Of a stretch of DNA of 45,983 nucleotides, positions 22,808 through 30,898 are shown piece after piece (the stretch's first letter is position 1; the number at the start of each line of letters is the position of its first letter). Source of the stretch: JANMDU01 sp043755865 (GTDB taxonomy: Bacteria; Pseudomonadota; Gammaproteobacteria; Burkholderiales; Burkholderiaceae_C); assembly GCA_043755865.1 (NCBI GenBank), contig JAYUSD010000126.1, forward strand, positions 1 through 45,983, written 5' to 3'. The translations under genes were made by a program, and so were the position numbers. A model generated the notes under the pieces. The model was not told where the DNA came from. It made no database searches and saw only the letters and a program-made list of their open reading frames with translations.

Positions 22808-22868
22808 CTATCAAAATAGTAGCACTCTACGCAGTATTTATGCCGGCTAGGTACTGTTTTCACCTAAT
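22808..22868 (+). repeat. Dispersed repeat family B, copy 6
   Basis: A textbook copy: CTATCAAAATAGTAGCACTC, then ATTTATGCCGGCTAGG (to 22851) and tail TGTTTTCACCTAA. The CTATcaaaATAG part is itself an imperfect palindrome. Intergenic, upstream of the EamA gene. Confidence 0.9.
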
Positions 22869-22872
22869 ATTT

Positions 22873-22929
22873 CCGTTCGGGCTGAGGTATCGAAGCCCTA
22901 CGAGCACTTCGATACCTCAGTGCGAACGG
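22873..22929. repeat. Family C palindromic repeat, copy 2
   Basis: Outer arms CCGTTCGGGCTGAGGTATCG and CGATACCTCAGTGCGAACGG pair along ~25 bp with two mismatches around a short loop. Follows directly after repeat B copy 6. Confidence 0.88.
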
Positions 22930-22963
22930 TAATGTCTCATCGAACTGCATGAGTCAGAGAAAT

Positions 22964-25288
22964 TTACTGCATAAAACCGATATTGCGCACCTCGCGCACC
23001 TCAGGCTTGATTTTGTGTTCTGCTTCCAACTGCTCTAGGAATTCGTCGGCCGAAAATTCAGCGGCCAAGATATCGCATTGGCGTTTGACGGCGGCGAAAT
23101 CTCCGGGGCACAGCTGCTCCAGTTTCAGCAATCGCGTGCGCAGCGAATCGGTCATGCGCGTTGCATCGCAGCCAAGTGCCTCCGTGACGAACATCAGCTC
23201 GCGCTGCACGTTTGTCAGTGGCTTGAATTTGATTTTGAAAGTGAAGCGGCGCAGCGCAGCTTGATCAATACGGTCAAGTAAATTCGTGGTGCAGACAAAG
23301 ATGCCTTGGTAGTGCTCCATTTGCTGGAGCATTTCATTGACTTCGGTGACTTCGTAGCTGCGCTGTGCGCCGCGCCGGTCTTGCAAGAAGCTATCGGCCT
23401 CATCAAGCAGAAGCACGGCCTTTTCGCTTTCTGCCTCGGCAAACATCTTGGCCATGTTTTGCTCCGTTTCGCCGACGAATTTGCTCATCAAATCGCTGGC
23501 GCGTTTGACAATGAGCGGCTTGGCTAATGCTTTACTGATGTGCTCACCCAGCGCGGTTTTTCCTGTGCCGGGCGCGCCGTAGAAGCACAGCGTGCCGTGG
23601 CCGCGCGCTTTTAAAGCTTCGACGATGCGCGGGAGTTCAAACCGGGTTTCTACATTGAGCATTTGTAAATCGTACGTAGTGACCTGTTTGCGGCCCTTGG
23701 TGTCTGTGCTCGCATTGCCCAAAGCGGCATCGGCGTGCTTGAGCTGCCGCTCGATCAAGCCTTCAAAGATTTGCGCGTCATCGCTGGTTTTTGCCAGCCC
23801 AGCAAAGCGCACCGCAGTGCGAATCTGAGCGGGCGTAAGGCCTTTGCGCTCGGTGAGTTTGGAGACGAACGCGTCAGACACTGCGACACCGGAGAGCGTC
23901 TTGCGCACCAGCTGCTCACGCGCGCCAGGCGGCGGGCTTTTGAGCTCTAAGTGATAAGCAAAGCGGCGGCGAAACGCTGGGTCGATCTGCTCAATCCGGT
24001 TGGTCACCCAAATTGTGGGCACGGCGTTTTGCTCCAAGATTTGATTGACCCACGCTTTGCCATTCACGCTCGAAGTCGCCGGCGCAGCAATTTGCTCTTG
24101 CCGCGCCATGAGCTGCGCTGCGTCGATGCTGATCGGCGGAAACACATCTTCCACCTCATCGAAAAGCAGCGCGGCCTGCTGAGCGCCTTTCAAAAACACC
24201 TGCGCAATCTGCAACGAGCGATAACGATCTCGCCCACTGAGCGAATTGCCATCGCGATCTGCATATTCCACTTCAAACAAATCCAGCCCAGCGCATTGCG
24301 CCACCACTTTAGCCAGCTCCGTCTTGCCCGTGCCGGGCGGGCCATAGAGAAGCACGTTGACGCCACTTTCTTTGCGCTCCATCGCGTTGCGCAGCAAATT
24401 CACAAGCACATCCATATCGTCTTGCACGAAATGAAAATCTGTCGCGTTCAATTCGCTTTTTACAGCAGGCCGCGTGAAGACGGCCATGAGCTCGCTTTGA
24501 TCGCGGTATTCGCGCATGAGCACGGGCGGCAGCTTTTCGCTGACTTTCATGAGATCAGCCAGATCAGTGATGTTGTGCTCGGAGATCAGGTTTTCCACCA
24601 TGCCGATGCGCTCCAGCCGTGAGCCGGCGCGCAAGGCCTCGGCCACTTCGCTGGCCTTCACACCTGCAACATCTGCAATGGCGGCATAAGCTTCAGGCGC
24701 ATTGCTCACTTTGAATTCAACGAGCAAGCTGCGCAGATCCCGCTGATAACGAGCCAGCGTGCCGTAGAGAAGAAGGGCACGCTCAGCTCGGTTAAGCTGC
24801 AAAAGACCAGCCAACGCATCGATATTTTTCTCCACCAAGGTGCTGTGTTTCTTCAAAGCATGGTTAAGCCAATCGCTGGTGACCGAGAGCACCGTGAGCA
24901 AATCTTTGGGCGCATCTTTGGCGTATTCATCAAGGTAGAAAAATACCGTGCCTTCCTCATAAGGGCCGCGCCATGCGCCGTAGCGCTCGATGAATTCGGC
25001 ATGCGTGAGCCCTTCGTGCCCTTTCCAAAATTCATTGCCTGTGCAGCGGCGGCCTAAAAATTCTCGCAAACGCTCCACCACATGCACCGGCCAGATCATG
25101 TGGCGGCCTGTGAGCGCGAGCAAGCTGTTTAAATCTCGGCGCACATTGAATTTTGCACCCTGCTTGGCGGCCAGCGTGAGCACAAACTGCGAACACATCA
25201 TCTCCAGCACGGGCGCGCTTTTCAGCCCCGGCGAGGCCAGCAAGCCATCGGCCAAGGCAGTAGATACGGATGCAACACGTTTGGTCAT
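22964..25288 (-). CDS. Tandem-AAA+ ATPase (CDC48/Ycf46-like)
   Basis: 774 residues from ATG 25288, chosen because GAGG stands 7 bases upstream; a 40-residue extension to 25408 looks non-coding. N-terminal ~270 residues are a helical domain without recognised motif. AAA module 1: Walker A GPPGTGKTELA (~311-321), Walker B LLFDEVEDVF (~373-382), arginine-rich FRRRFAYHLEL. AAA module 2: Walker A GAPGTGKTALG (~587-597), Walker B VLLLDEADSFL, and ALRRFTFKIKF. Both modules keep catalytic acidic residues, so both are probably active, perhaps as a hexameric unfoldase or remodeller. The partner or substrate is unknown, and no neighbouring gene hints at it. Confidence 0.85.
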   Translation of the reverse strand: MTKRVASVSTALADGLLASPGLKSAPVLEMMCSQFVLTLAAKQGAKFNVRRDLNSLLALTGRHMIWPVHVVERLREFLGRRCTGNEFWKGHEGLTHAEFIERYGAWRGPYEEGTVFFYLDEYAKDAPKDLLTVLSVTSDWLNHALKKHSTLVEKNIDALAGLLQLNRAERALLLYGTLARYQRDLRSLLVEFKVSNAPEAYAAIADVAGVKASEVAEALRAGSRLERIGMVENLISEHNITDLADLMKVSEKLPPVLMREYRDQSELMAVFTRPAVKSELNATDFHFVQDDMDVLVNLLRNAMERKESGVNVLLYGPPGTGKTELAKVVAQCAGLDLFEVEYADRDGNSLSGRDRYRSLQIAQVFLKGAQQAALLFDEVEDVFPPISIDAAQLMARQEQIAAPATSSVNGKAWVNQILEQNAVPTIWVTNRIEQIDPAFRRRFAYHLELKSPPPGAREQLVRKTLSGVAVSDAFVSKLTERKGLTPAQIRTAVRFAGLAKTSDDAQIFEGLIERQLKHADAALGNASTDTKGRKQVTTYDLQMLNVETRFELPRIVEALKARGHGTLCFYGAPGTGKTALGEHISKALAKPLIVKRASDLMSKFVGETEQNMAKMFAEAESEKAVLLLDEADSFLQDRRGAQRSYEVTEVNEMLQQMEHYQGIFVCTTNLLDRIDQAALRRFTFKIKFKPLTNVQRELMFVTEALGCDATRMTDSLRTRLLKLEQLCPGDFAAVKRQCDILAAEFSADEFLEQLEAEHKIKPEVREVRNIGFMQ

Positions 25289-25305
25289 TGAAGAGCCTCT
25301 AATGC

Positions 25306-25327
25306 GCAGGGGGAAAAATGTCCCTGC
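25306..25327. promoter_or_regulatory. Inverted repeat upstream of the AAA ATPase gene
   Basis: GCAGGG / CCCTGC with a 10-base A-rich loop, 18 bp before the ATPase start on the minus strand. Could be a leader hairpin or operator; no T-run of terminator type. Confidence 0.3.
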
Positions 25328-25389
25328 CTGAAACCATAACGCAGTTCCGAAACTTATGGAAGACATGACGTGAAAATCCATGGACGGGC

Positions 25390-25413
25390 AATGTGTGAAA
25401 TTCACCACACATT
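25390..25413. promoter_or_regulatory. Candidate operator between the ATPase and threonine ammonia-lyase genes
   Basis: Perfect 8-bp arms AATGTGTG / CACACATT around AAATTCAC, 39 bp before the ilvA-like start codon. Lies in the divergent intergenic region; the binding protein is unknown. Confidence 0.4.
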
Positions 25414-25451
25414 AGCCAAATGCTCGGGCTCTACCCAACGACAATGCGTGC

Positions 25452-26645
25452 ATGATCACTTTCGCCGACATCCAAACCGCTGCCCAGCGCATTGCGCCCC
25501 ATGTGCTTGACACGCCCTGCGTGGAGAGCAAAACGCTTTCGCAAATCACGGGCGCGCAAGTTTTCTTGAAGTTTGAAAACTTGCAATTCACCTCCAGCTT
25601 CAAAGAGCGTGGCGCATGCAACAAGCTCTCGCAATTGCCTGCTGACGTGAAGGGAGTCGTCGCGATGAGCGCGGGCAACCATGCGCAAGGCGTGGCTTAT
25701 CACGCTCGCCGCTTGGGGCTGCGCGCGGTGATTGTGATGCCGCAATTCACGCCGGGTGTGAAGGTGGAGAATACGCGTCGCTTGGGTGCAGAAGTGATCT
25801 TGCATGGCGATACGTTGGATGAAGCGCGCAGCCATGCGATGAGCATAGCCAAAGAGCAATCGCTTACTTTGGTGCATCCGTATGACGATGCGCAGATCGT
25901 GGCTGGACAGGGCACGATTGGCATCGAAATGCTGCAAGCTGTGCCCCAGTTAGATACGCTGATCATTGCCATTGGCGGCGGCGGGCTCATGAGCGGTATG
26001 GCGGTCGCGGCCAAGGCGATTAACCCGAGCATTGAGTTGATTGGTGTGCAAACCGAGCGCTTCCCAGCGATGTACAACGCGATCAAGGGCACGAGCCTGC
26101 CCCAAGGCCCAAGCACGATTGCAGAAGGCATTGCTGTGCCCACGCCTGGTTTGATCACGCGAGAGATCATCGCGACCTACGTGAAAGACATCGTGCTGGT
26201 TGATGAGGGCGAGATTGAGCAAGCGATTGTGATGCTGCTAGAGATTGAGAAAACGCTTGTGGAGGGCGCAGGCGCAGCGGGCTTGGCTGCACTTTTAAAG
26301 CACAAAGATCGCTTTGCTGGAAAAAAAGTAGGTTTGGTGCTCTGCGGCGGCAACCTTGATCCGCTGCTGCTGGCCTCAATCATTGAGCGCGGCATGGTGA
26401 AAAGCGGTAGGCTGGCACGCATTCGCGTCGGTGCGCGTGATGTGCCGGGCTCGTTGGCGCGTATCGCAGCGACGGTGGCTGATGCGGGCGCAAATGTGAA
26501 TGAAGTGCAGCATCAACGCGCCTTTACTTTGCAAGCTGCACAAAATGTGGATATCGAGCTCGTGATTCAAGCGCGCGGGCATGAGCACGTGGCTGCTGTC
26601 ATTGCGGCTTTGGCGGCGCAGGGGATGACTGCGGTGGTTTGCTGA
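25452..26645 (+). CDS. Threonine ammonia-lyase (PLP-dependent, with ACT domain)
   Basis: 397 residues. PLP lysine in TSSFKERGACNKL (~46-58); the phosphate-binding glycine loop is AIGGGGLMSGMAVA (~178-191); AMSAGNHAQGVAY (~70-82) binds the cofactor ring and substrate. The catalytic domain ends near 320 and one ACT domain follows (RDVPGSLARIAATVADAGAN). Deaminates threonine (and probably serine) to 2-oxobutyrate. The ~400-residue, single-ACT form is the TdcB-like/short IlvA type, so it may serve isoleucine synthesis or threonine catabolism; I leave the symbol open. A candidate operator palindrome lies upstream. Confidence 0.93.
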   Translation: MITFADIQTAAQRIAPHVLDTPCVESKTLSQITGAQVFLKFENLQFTSSFKERGACNKLSQLPADVKGVVAMSAGNHAQGVAYHARRLGLRAVIVMPQFTPGVKVENTRRLGAEVILHGDTLDEARSHAMSIAKEQSLTLVHPYDDAQIVAGQGTIGIEMLQAVPQLDTLIIAIGGGGLMSGMAVAAKAINPSIELIGVQTERFPAMYNAIKGTSLPQGPSTIAEGIAVPTPGLITREIIATYVKDIVLVDEGEIEQAIVMLLEIEKTLVEGAGAAGLAALLKHKDRFAGKKVGLVLCGGNLDPLLLASIIERGMVKSGRLARIRVGARDVPGSLARIAATVADAGANVNEVQHQRAFTLQAAQNVDIELVIQARGHEHVAAVIAALAAQGMTAVVC

Positions 26646-26651
26646 TGCTCC

Positions 26652-26709
26652 TTATTTGATAGCGGTCAGCGCAGGTTTTATGCCGGCGATATGCTCTTTT
26701 TGCTTTAAA
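26652..26709 (+). repeat. Dispersed repeat family B, copy 7
   Basis: TTGATAGCGGTCAGCGCAGG, TTTTATGCCGGC (26676-26687), tail TTTTTGCTTTAAAT. Starts 6 bp after the ammonia-lyase stop. Confidence 0.85.
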
Positions 26710-26741
26710 TTCGTAATGTTTTATGAGATTGGCGCGGCTAT

Positions 26742-26888
26742 GGCCTGTGGAAGCCGTATTCGGGCGGGCTCATGGTTCCTGCTCGCGAAAGTGGCGACAC
26801 CCGTCGCCTGAAATGACATAAGAAAACGCGCTGCGTTTTCGACGCTGCGCTGCAAAAATCGCCCGCCCGAATACGGCTTCCACAGGCC
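26742..26888 (+). repeat. Armed hairpin element D, unit 1
   Basis: A perfect 28-bp inverted repeat (26742-26769, starting GGCCTGTGGAAGCCG; 26861-26888) encloses a 91-bp core. The core holds two smaller palindromes, GGCGACACCCGTCGCC and GAAAACGC/GCGTTTTC (26822-26840). Unit 2 at 26979-27127 carries the same core in opposite orientation but different arms. Confidence 0.85.
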
Positions 26889-26978
26889 AGTGGTGGGCGA
26901 GGCGAGTTCCAATCGCGGCACTTCAAACTAATCACAATAGCGAGCGTTTCGAGCGAAGATCGTCACAGCAGCTAACAG

Positions 26979-27127
26979 GTCACGGCTAGGCGGTTATCAG
27001 CTTGGCGATTTTGGCAGCGCAAGGTTTAGAAACGCAAGTGCGTTTCTGTCGTTATTCCAAGCGACGGGTGTCGCGTAGTTCCTGAGCTGACTCATGAGCC
27101 ATGCTGATAACCGCCCAGCCGTGGCCG
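26979..27127 (-). repeat. Armed hairpin element D, unit 2
   Basis: Arms of 24 bp (26979-27002 and 27104-27127, containing GGCGGTTATCAGC/GCTGATAACCGCC) pair with two mismatches and are unrelated in sequence to the arms of unit 1. The core, read on the minus strand, shares GGCTCATG, GCGACACCCGTCGC, AGAAACGC-N-GCGTTTC and GCGCTGCCAAAATCGCC with unit 1. Ends 50 bp before rnpB. Confidence 0.82.
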
Positions 27128-27176
27128 CTCTCAACAAACCGAAATCTTCAAAATCCAACAAAGTAAAATCAACGAT

Positions 27177-27509
27177 GTGAAGCCTGCTAGGCCGTCGCTG
27201 GTGCAATTGTGGAAACACAGCACTGGAGGAACGTCCGGACTGCACAGGACAGCGCAGGAGCTAACGGCTCTCCAGTGAAAACCGCAAGGCATAAGCTGAG
27301 GATCAGAGCAACAGAGACGAGCCGCTTTAGTGCGGGTGAAACGGGCAATCTCTGCGCGCAGCAATACCAAATAGGCCAGCGTTGATGTGGTTCCGCAGAG
27401 CTGGCGGGTAGGTAGCACCGAGCTGAGGGGCGACTCTCAGCCAAGATGAATGACGGTCACGTTGGGGGCAACTCCAACGCACAAAATCCGGCGTATCGGC
27501 AGGCTTCAC
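27177..27509 (+). ncRNA. rnpB: RNase P RNA, bacterial class A
   Basis: The 5' and 3' ends pair as helix P1 (GTGAAGCCTGC with GCAGGCTTCAC). Universal elements are in order: GGAGGAACGTCCGGAC near 27232, CAACAGAGACGAG (27309), GGTGAAACGGGCAATCTC (27338), AATACCAAATAGG and the P4-closing AAGATGAATGACGGTCACG (27443). The length (~333 nt) is right for a Burkholderiales class A molecule. Ribozyme subunit that matures tRNA 5' ends together with the RnpA protein. A T7 run right after P1 could help termination. Minus-strand open frames across it are shadows. Confidence 0.96.
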
Positions 27510-27510
27510 A

Positions 27511-27540
27511 CTTTTTTTGCGCTTTTTCCCGGGTGAATTG
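27511..27540 (+). terminator. T-run following rnpB
   Basis: CTTTTTTTGCGCTTTTTCCC directly follows the 3' strand of the P1 helix; the helix itself may serve as the terminator stem, as in other rnpB genes. Confidence 0.5.
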
Positions 27541-27636
27541 TTCGGGTTAGCCCTAGGCTGGGTAGGTGATACCCACAGCCGATATTCACATGCCTGCCCA
27601 CACAATCAGTCAAGCAAAAACTCACAGGAGAAATCA

Positions 27637-28122
27637 GTGAATATCAAAAGTCAAAAAGACTTCTTTTCAGGCCTCATGTTCATCATCGTCGGCGCTGCGT
27701 TTGCGATTGGCGCTTACAGCTACTCAATGGGCGAAGGCGCTCGTATGGGGCCGGGCTACTTTCCTCGCTTGCTTGGCATTGTGCTGGCCGTGTTGGGCTC
27801 AGTGATTTTGTTCAAGTCACTCACCGTGGCCACGGCCGACGGCGACAAAATTGGCAGCTTCGCATGGAAGCCGTTGATTTGCATTATCGGAGCGAACATT
27901 GTTTTTGGTATTTGCATTGGCGGCCTGCCTGCTATCAAATTCCCAGCACTCGGCATGATCGTGGGCATTTTTGCCCTGACCTTTATTGCCAGTCTCGCCG
28001 CTGAGCAATACAAAATCAAAGAAGTGTTCTTACTTGCGACCTTCCTCGCAATATTGAGCTACCTCGCCTTCATCGTGCTGCTCAAACTGCAATTCCCCGT
28101 GTGGCCTTCGTTCATCGCCTAA
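27637..28122 (+). CDS. tctB: Tripartite tricarboxylate transporter TctB family protein (second locus)
   Basis: 161 residues starting at GTG 27637, preceded by AGGAG with a 6-base spacer; upstream in-frame starts lie in the rnpB tail and are rejected. Four hydrophobic segments; the diagnostic GEGARMGPGYFPRLLGIVLAVLG occupies ~31-53, with the G-P-x-Y-F-P core (GPGYFPRLLG). Small membrane subunit of a TctABC carboxylate importer. Followed 22 bp later by tctA. No tctC lies next to this pair, so a binding protein encoded elsewhere must serve it. Confidence 0.93.
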   Translation: MNIKSQKDFFSGLMFIIVGAAFAIGAYSYSMGEGARMGPGYFPRLLGIVLAVLGSVILFKSLTVATADGDKIGSFAWKPLICIIGANIVFGICIGGLPAIKFPALGMIVGIFALTFIASLAAEQYKIKEVFLLATFLAILSYLAFIVLLKLQFPVWPSFIA

Positions 28123-28144
28123 CAAGAAAAATAAGGAGAAACTC

Positions 28145-29662
28145 ATGAGCGATTTGATCAATAACCTCTCGATCGGTTTTGGCGTGGCCTTCACGTTGCA
28201 AAACTTAGCCTACTGCTTCATCGGCTGCCTCTTGGGCACCCTGATTGGCGTGCTCCCAGGCATCGGCCCAGTGGCCACCATTGCAATGCTGCTGCCAGCC
28301 ACTTATGCGCTGCCCCCTGTAGCCGCGCTCATCATGTTGGCCGGCATTTACTACGGCGCGCAGTATGGCGGCTCTACGACGGCAATTCTGGTGAATCTGC
28401 CGGGCGAATCATCTTCGGTCGTCACCGTGCTCGACGGCTACCAAATGGCGCGGCAAGGTCGAGCGGGCCCGGCGCTTGCGGCAGCGGGAATTGGCTCATT
28501 CTTCGCTGGTTGCGTGGGCACATTGATCTTGGCTGCCTTTGCCGCACCACTCACGGAAGTGGCCTTCAAGTTTGGCCCAGCAGAATATTTCTCGCTCATG
28601 GTGCTGGGGCTTATTGGCGCTGTGGTGCTGGCCTCAGGCTCGCTACTTAAAGCGCTCAGCATGATTATTCTGGGACTGCTGCTCGGGCTGGTCGGCACGG
28701 ATGTGAACTCCGGCGTGGCTCGCTACAGCTTTGATATTCCTGAGCTCACCGACGGTATCGGCTTCATTGTGATCGCGATGGGCGTGTTCGGCTATGGCGA
28801 GATCATCAGCAATCTGGGCAAGAGCGAAGACGAGCGCGAAGTGTTTACCGCCAAGGTGACGGGCCTGATGCCCACCAAAGAAGACTTTAAGCGCATGGTG
28901 CCTGCAATTTTGCGTGGCACTGCACTCGGCTCTATGCTGGGCATTTTGCCCGGCGGTGGCGCATTGCTGGCAGCTTTTGCCGCCTACACGATTGAGAAAA
29001 AAACCAAGCTCCAGCCCGGCGAGCTGCCCTTCGGCAAAGGCAATATTCGCGGTGTGGCCGCGCCAGAATCAGCGAACAACGCTGGCTCACAAACCTCCTT
29101 CATCCCGCTGCTTACGCTAGGCATTCCACCCAATGCCGTGATGGCGCTGATGGTGGGCGCGATGACGATTCACAACATCCAGCCCGGCCCGCAGGTGATG
29201 ACAAGCAACCCCGAACTTTTCTGGGGCTTGATCGCATCCATGTGGATTGGCAACGCGATGCTGATCATTTTGAATTTGCCGCTGATCGGCATTTGGATCA
29301 AGCTGCTCACGGTGCCTTACCGCTGGCTTTTCCCAGCCATCGTGCTGTTTTGCGCGATTGGCGTGTATTCGACCAACAACAATACCTTTGATATCTGGAT
29401 GGTGGCGATTTTCGGCGTGATCGGCTATATGGCCTTCATCAAGCTCGGCTGCGAGCCCGCGCCGCTCTTGCTCGGCTTCATCCTAGGCCCCATGATGGAA
29501 GAAAATCTGCGCCGCGCCATGCTGCTCTCGCGCGGCGATTGGAGCGTCTTCGTCACGCGTCCGCTGTCATTAGGCTTGCTGCTCGCTGCTGCTGCGTTGC
29601 TGGTGGTTGTATTGCTGCCTTCGGTGAAGAAGAAGCGCGAAGAGACGTTTGTGGAAGAGTGA
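28145..29662 (+). CDS. tctA: Tripartite tricarboxylate transporter TctA family protein (second locus)
   Basis: 505 residues preceded by AAGGAG. Typical motifs: GTLIGVLPGIGPVATIAMLL (~29-48), GIYYGAQYGGSTTAILVNLP (~66-85), ILPGGGALLAAFAAYTIEKK in the second half and GVAAPESANNAGSQTSFIPL (~302-321). About 12 membrane spans; charged C-terminal tail (KKKREETFVEE). It differs clearly from tctA at 14829 (for example APESANNAGSQTS against GPEAANNAAITAT), so it is a paralogue, not a recent duplicate. Forms the large membrane subunit with the preceding tctB; substrate unknown. Confidence 0.95.
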   Translation: MSDLINNLSIGFGVAFTLQNLAYCFIGCLLGTLIGVLPGIGPVATIAMLLPATYALPPVAALIMLAGIYYGAQYGGSTTAILVNLPGESSSVVTVLDGYQMARQGRAGPALAAAGIGSFFAGCVGTLILAAFAAPLTEVAFKFGPAEYFSLMVLGLIGAVVLASGSLLKALSMIILGLLLGLVGTDVNSGVARYSFDIPELTDGIGFIVIAMGVFGYGEIISNLGKSEDEREVFTAKVTGLMPTKEDFKRMVPAILRGTALGSMLGILPGGGALLAAFAAYTIEKKTKLQPGELPFGKGNIRGVAAPESANNAGSQTSFIPLLTLGIPPNAVMALMVGAMTIHNIQPGPQVMTSNPELFWGLIASMWIGNAMLIILNLPLIGIWIKLLTVPYRWLFPAIVLFCAIGVYSTNNNTFDIWMVAIFGVIGYMAFIKLGCEPAPLLLGFILGPMMEENLRRAMLLSRGDWSVFVTRPLSLGLLLAAAALLVVVLLPSVKKKREETFVEE

Positions 29663-29681
29663 TTTTGTGTACTTTTAAAAG

Positions 29682-29704
29682 AGCGGCCTATGGGTCGCTT
29701 TTTT
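29682..29704 (+). terminator. Rho-independent terminator behind the second tctBA
   Basis: Stem AGCGGCC / GGGTCGCT (one G-U pair, 4-base loop) followed by TTTTTT, 20 bp after the tctA stop. Confidence 0.75.
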
Positions 29705-29732
29705 ATGGTTTGAAGAAGAAAAATACAAATTT

Positions 29733-29882
29733 CCGGACGCGAAAGACGCAAAAGTTACGCGAAAGACGCGAAAAAAATCAAAGAATAGTTAGTTGGTTTG
29801 AAAACAGTTTGTGCATGCTTTCGCCTTTTCTTCTCTTTTTTGGTATTTCTTTCGCGTAATTTTCGCGTCTTTCGCGTACTGG
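29733..29882. repeat. Family A inverted-repeat element, copy 5
   Basis: Left arm CCGGACGCGAAAGACGCAAA then AGTTACGCGAAAGACGCG; right arm TTTTTTGGTATTTCTTTCGC then GTAATTTTCGCGTCTTTCGC. Between convergent tctA and the GlxA-type gene, just behind a normal terminator. Confidence 0.88.
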
Positions 29883-29893
29883 ATGTTTGGTCT

Positions 29894-30871
29894 TTAAATA
29901 CCCTTGGCCTGTGAAGGCAGCCCTGCTTTGCCCTCAGCAATCCAAGCACGCCTCAATTGCAAATCAGAATGAAAGCCCACCATCTCTGCCGCCTGCGCCA
30001 CGCTCTTGCCGGCCTGCAACGCTTTGGCAGCCAGCTCCACGCGGATGCTGCGCAAAAAATCCAATGCGCTCATGCCCACATGCTCATCAAACAATCGATT
30101 CAAGTGCCGCGTAGAAGTGCAAGCCACTTGCGCCATACGATCCGCCGTCCAATCTTCTTGCGGCGCTTGGCTGAGTGCATCTTGCACGCGATGCACAGCC
30201 GGATGCAAATGCGCACGACTGCTCAAAAAGGCTGAGAGCTGCGGATCACTCGGCCCGCGCCGCATTGGCATCACCATCACGTGCGCCACCCGAGCCGCCA
30301 CCGCCTCGCCGCACACCTCGGCAACCAAATGCACCGCTAAATCAATCCCCGTGGTGATCCCGGCGCTGCTGTAAATATTGCGCTCACCGTCTGCCACAAA
30401 CACGCGATTGGGCAACACGTGGCATTGTGGCTCAATCCGGCGCAAAGCCTCCAGCTCCAAATGATGTGTTGTGACTTGCGCACCATTGAGCAAGCCCGCT
30501 TTGGCAGCGAGCAGCGCGCCGGCGCAAACTGTGATTAAGCGATTGGGTGCGCGAAGCTGGCTGCTGATGCTTTGCAGCCAATGTGTGAGCAGGCGCACCG
30601 GGGCACTACCGAGGTTGATGTGTTCATCGGGCGAGCCGAGCAAAATGATCCAACTCGAATCCGTCAACTTTTTAGGCAAGGCTTCTAGCTTCATAAGCTG
30701 CGCCCCCACCGAGCTCACAGCTTGCGCATCGGGCCCGATAAATCGCATGCGAAAGGCCGCAGGCTTGCCTTGCCGCTCCAGCGTCTGATTCGCAATCCGA
30801 AACGCCTCGGAGGGCCCCGCCCAATCCAAGGCGCAGCTGTGCGGGAGCATCACGAAGAGCAGTTCAATCAT
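29894..30871 (-). CDS. GlxA-family transcriptional regulator (DJ-1/PfpI domain + AraC HTH)
   Basis: 325 residues. The N-terminal ~175 residues are a DJ-1/PfpI-like domain with ITVCAGALLAAKAGLLNG (~113-130, the nucleophile-elbow position occupied by Cys in VCAG) and the later SSAGITTGIDLAVHLV. The C-terminal AraC module has two HTHs: DRMAQVACTSTRHLNRLF (~244-261) and VAQAAEMVGFHSDLQLRRAW (~294-313). The class often controls amino-acid or amide catabolism. It lies 27 bp downstream of the isochorismatase-family gene and is probably co-transcribed with it. The effector is unknown. Confidence 0.92.
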   Translation of the reverse strand: MIELLFVMLPHSCALDWAGPSEAFRIANQTLERQGKPAAFRMRFIGPDAQAVSSVGAQLMKLEALPKKLTDSSWIILLGSPDEHINLGSAPVRLLTHWLQSISSQLRAPNRLITVCAGALLAAKAGLLNGAQVTTHHLELEALRRIEPQCHVLPNRVFVADGERNIYSSAGITTGIDLAVHLVAEVCGEAVAARVAHVMVMPMRRGPSDPQLSAFLSSRAHLHPAVHRVQDALSQAPQEDWTADRMAQVACTSTRHLNRLFDEHVGMSALDFLRSIRVELAAKALQAGKSVAQAAEMVGFHSDLQLRRAWIAEGKAGLPSQAKGI

Positions 30872-30898
30872 GCTGGGGAGGCAACTGTTTTGGCGATC

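Noticed and set aside
26821..26860. Integron attC-like site or attachment site
   Set aside because: No RYYYAAC/GTTRRRY core sites or integrase nearby; the palindromes are explained by the paired-unit structure.
26721..27245. Minus-strand open frames over the D elements and the rnpB 5' end
   Set aside because: They lie in repeats and the RNase P RNA. Similar peptides in two frames (ATGVATF and YATPVAWNN) come from the shared core, not from protein homology.
27177..27509. Protein-coding reading of the rnpB region
   Set aside because: All universal RNase P RNA elements and the P1 pairing are present, so the open frames are chance.
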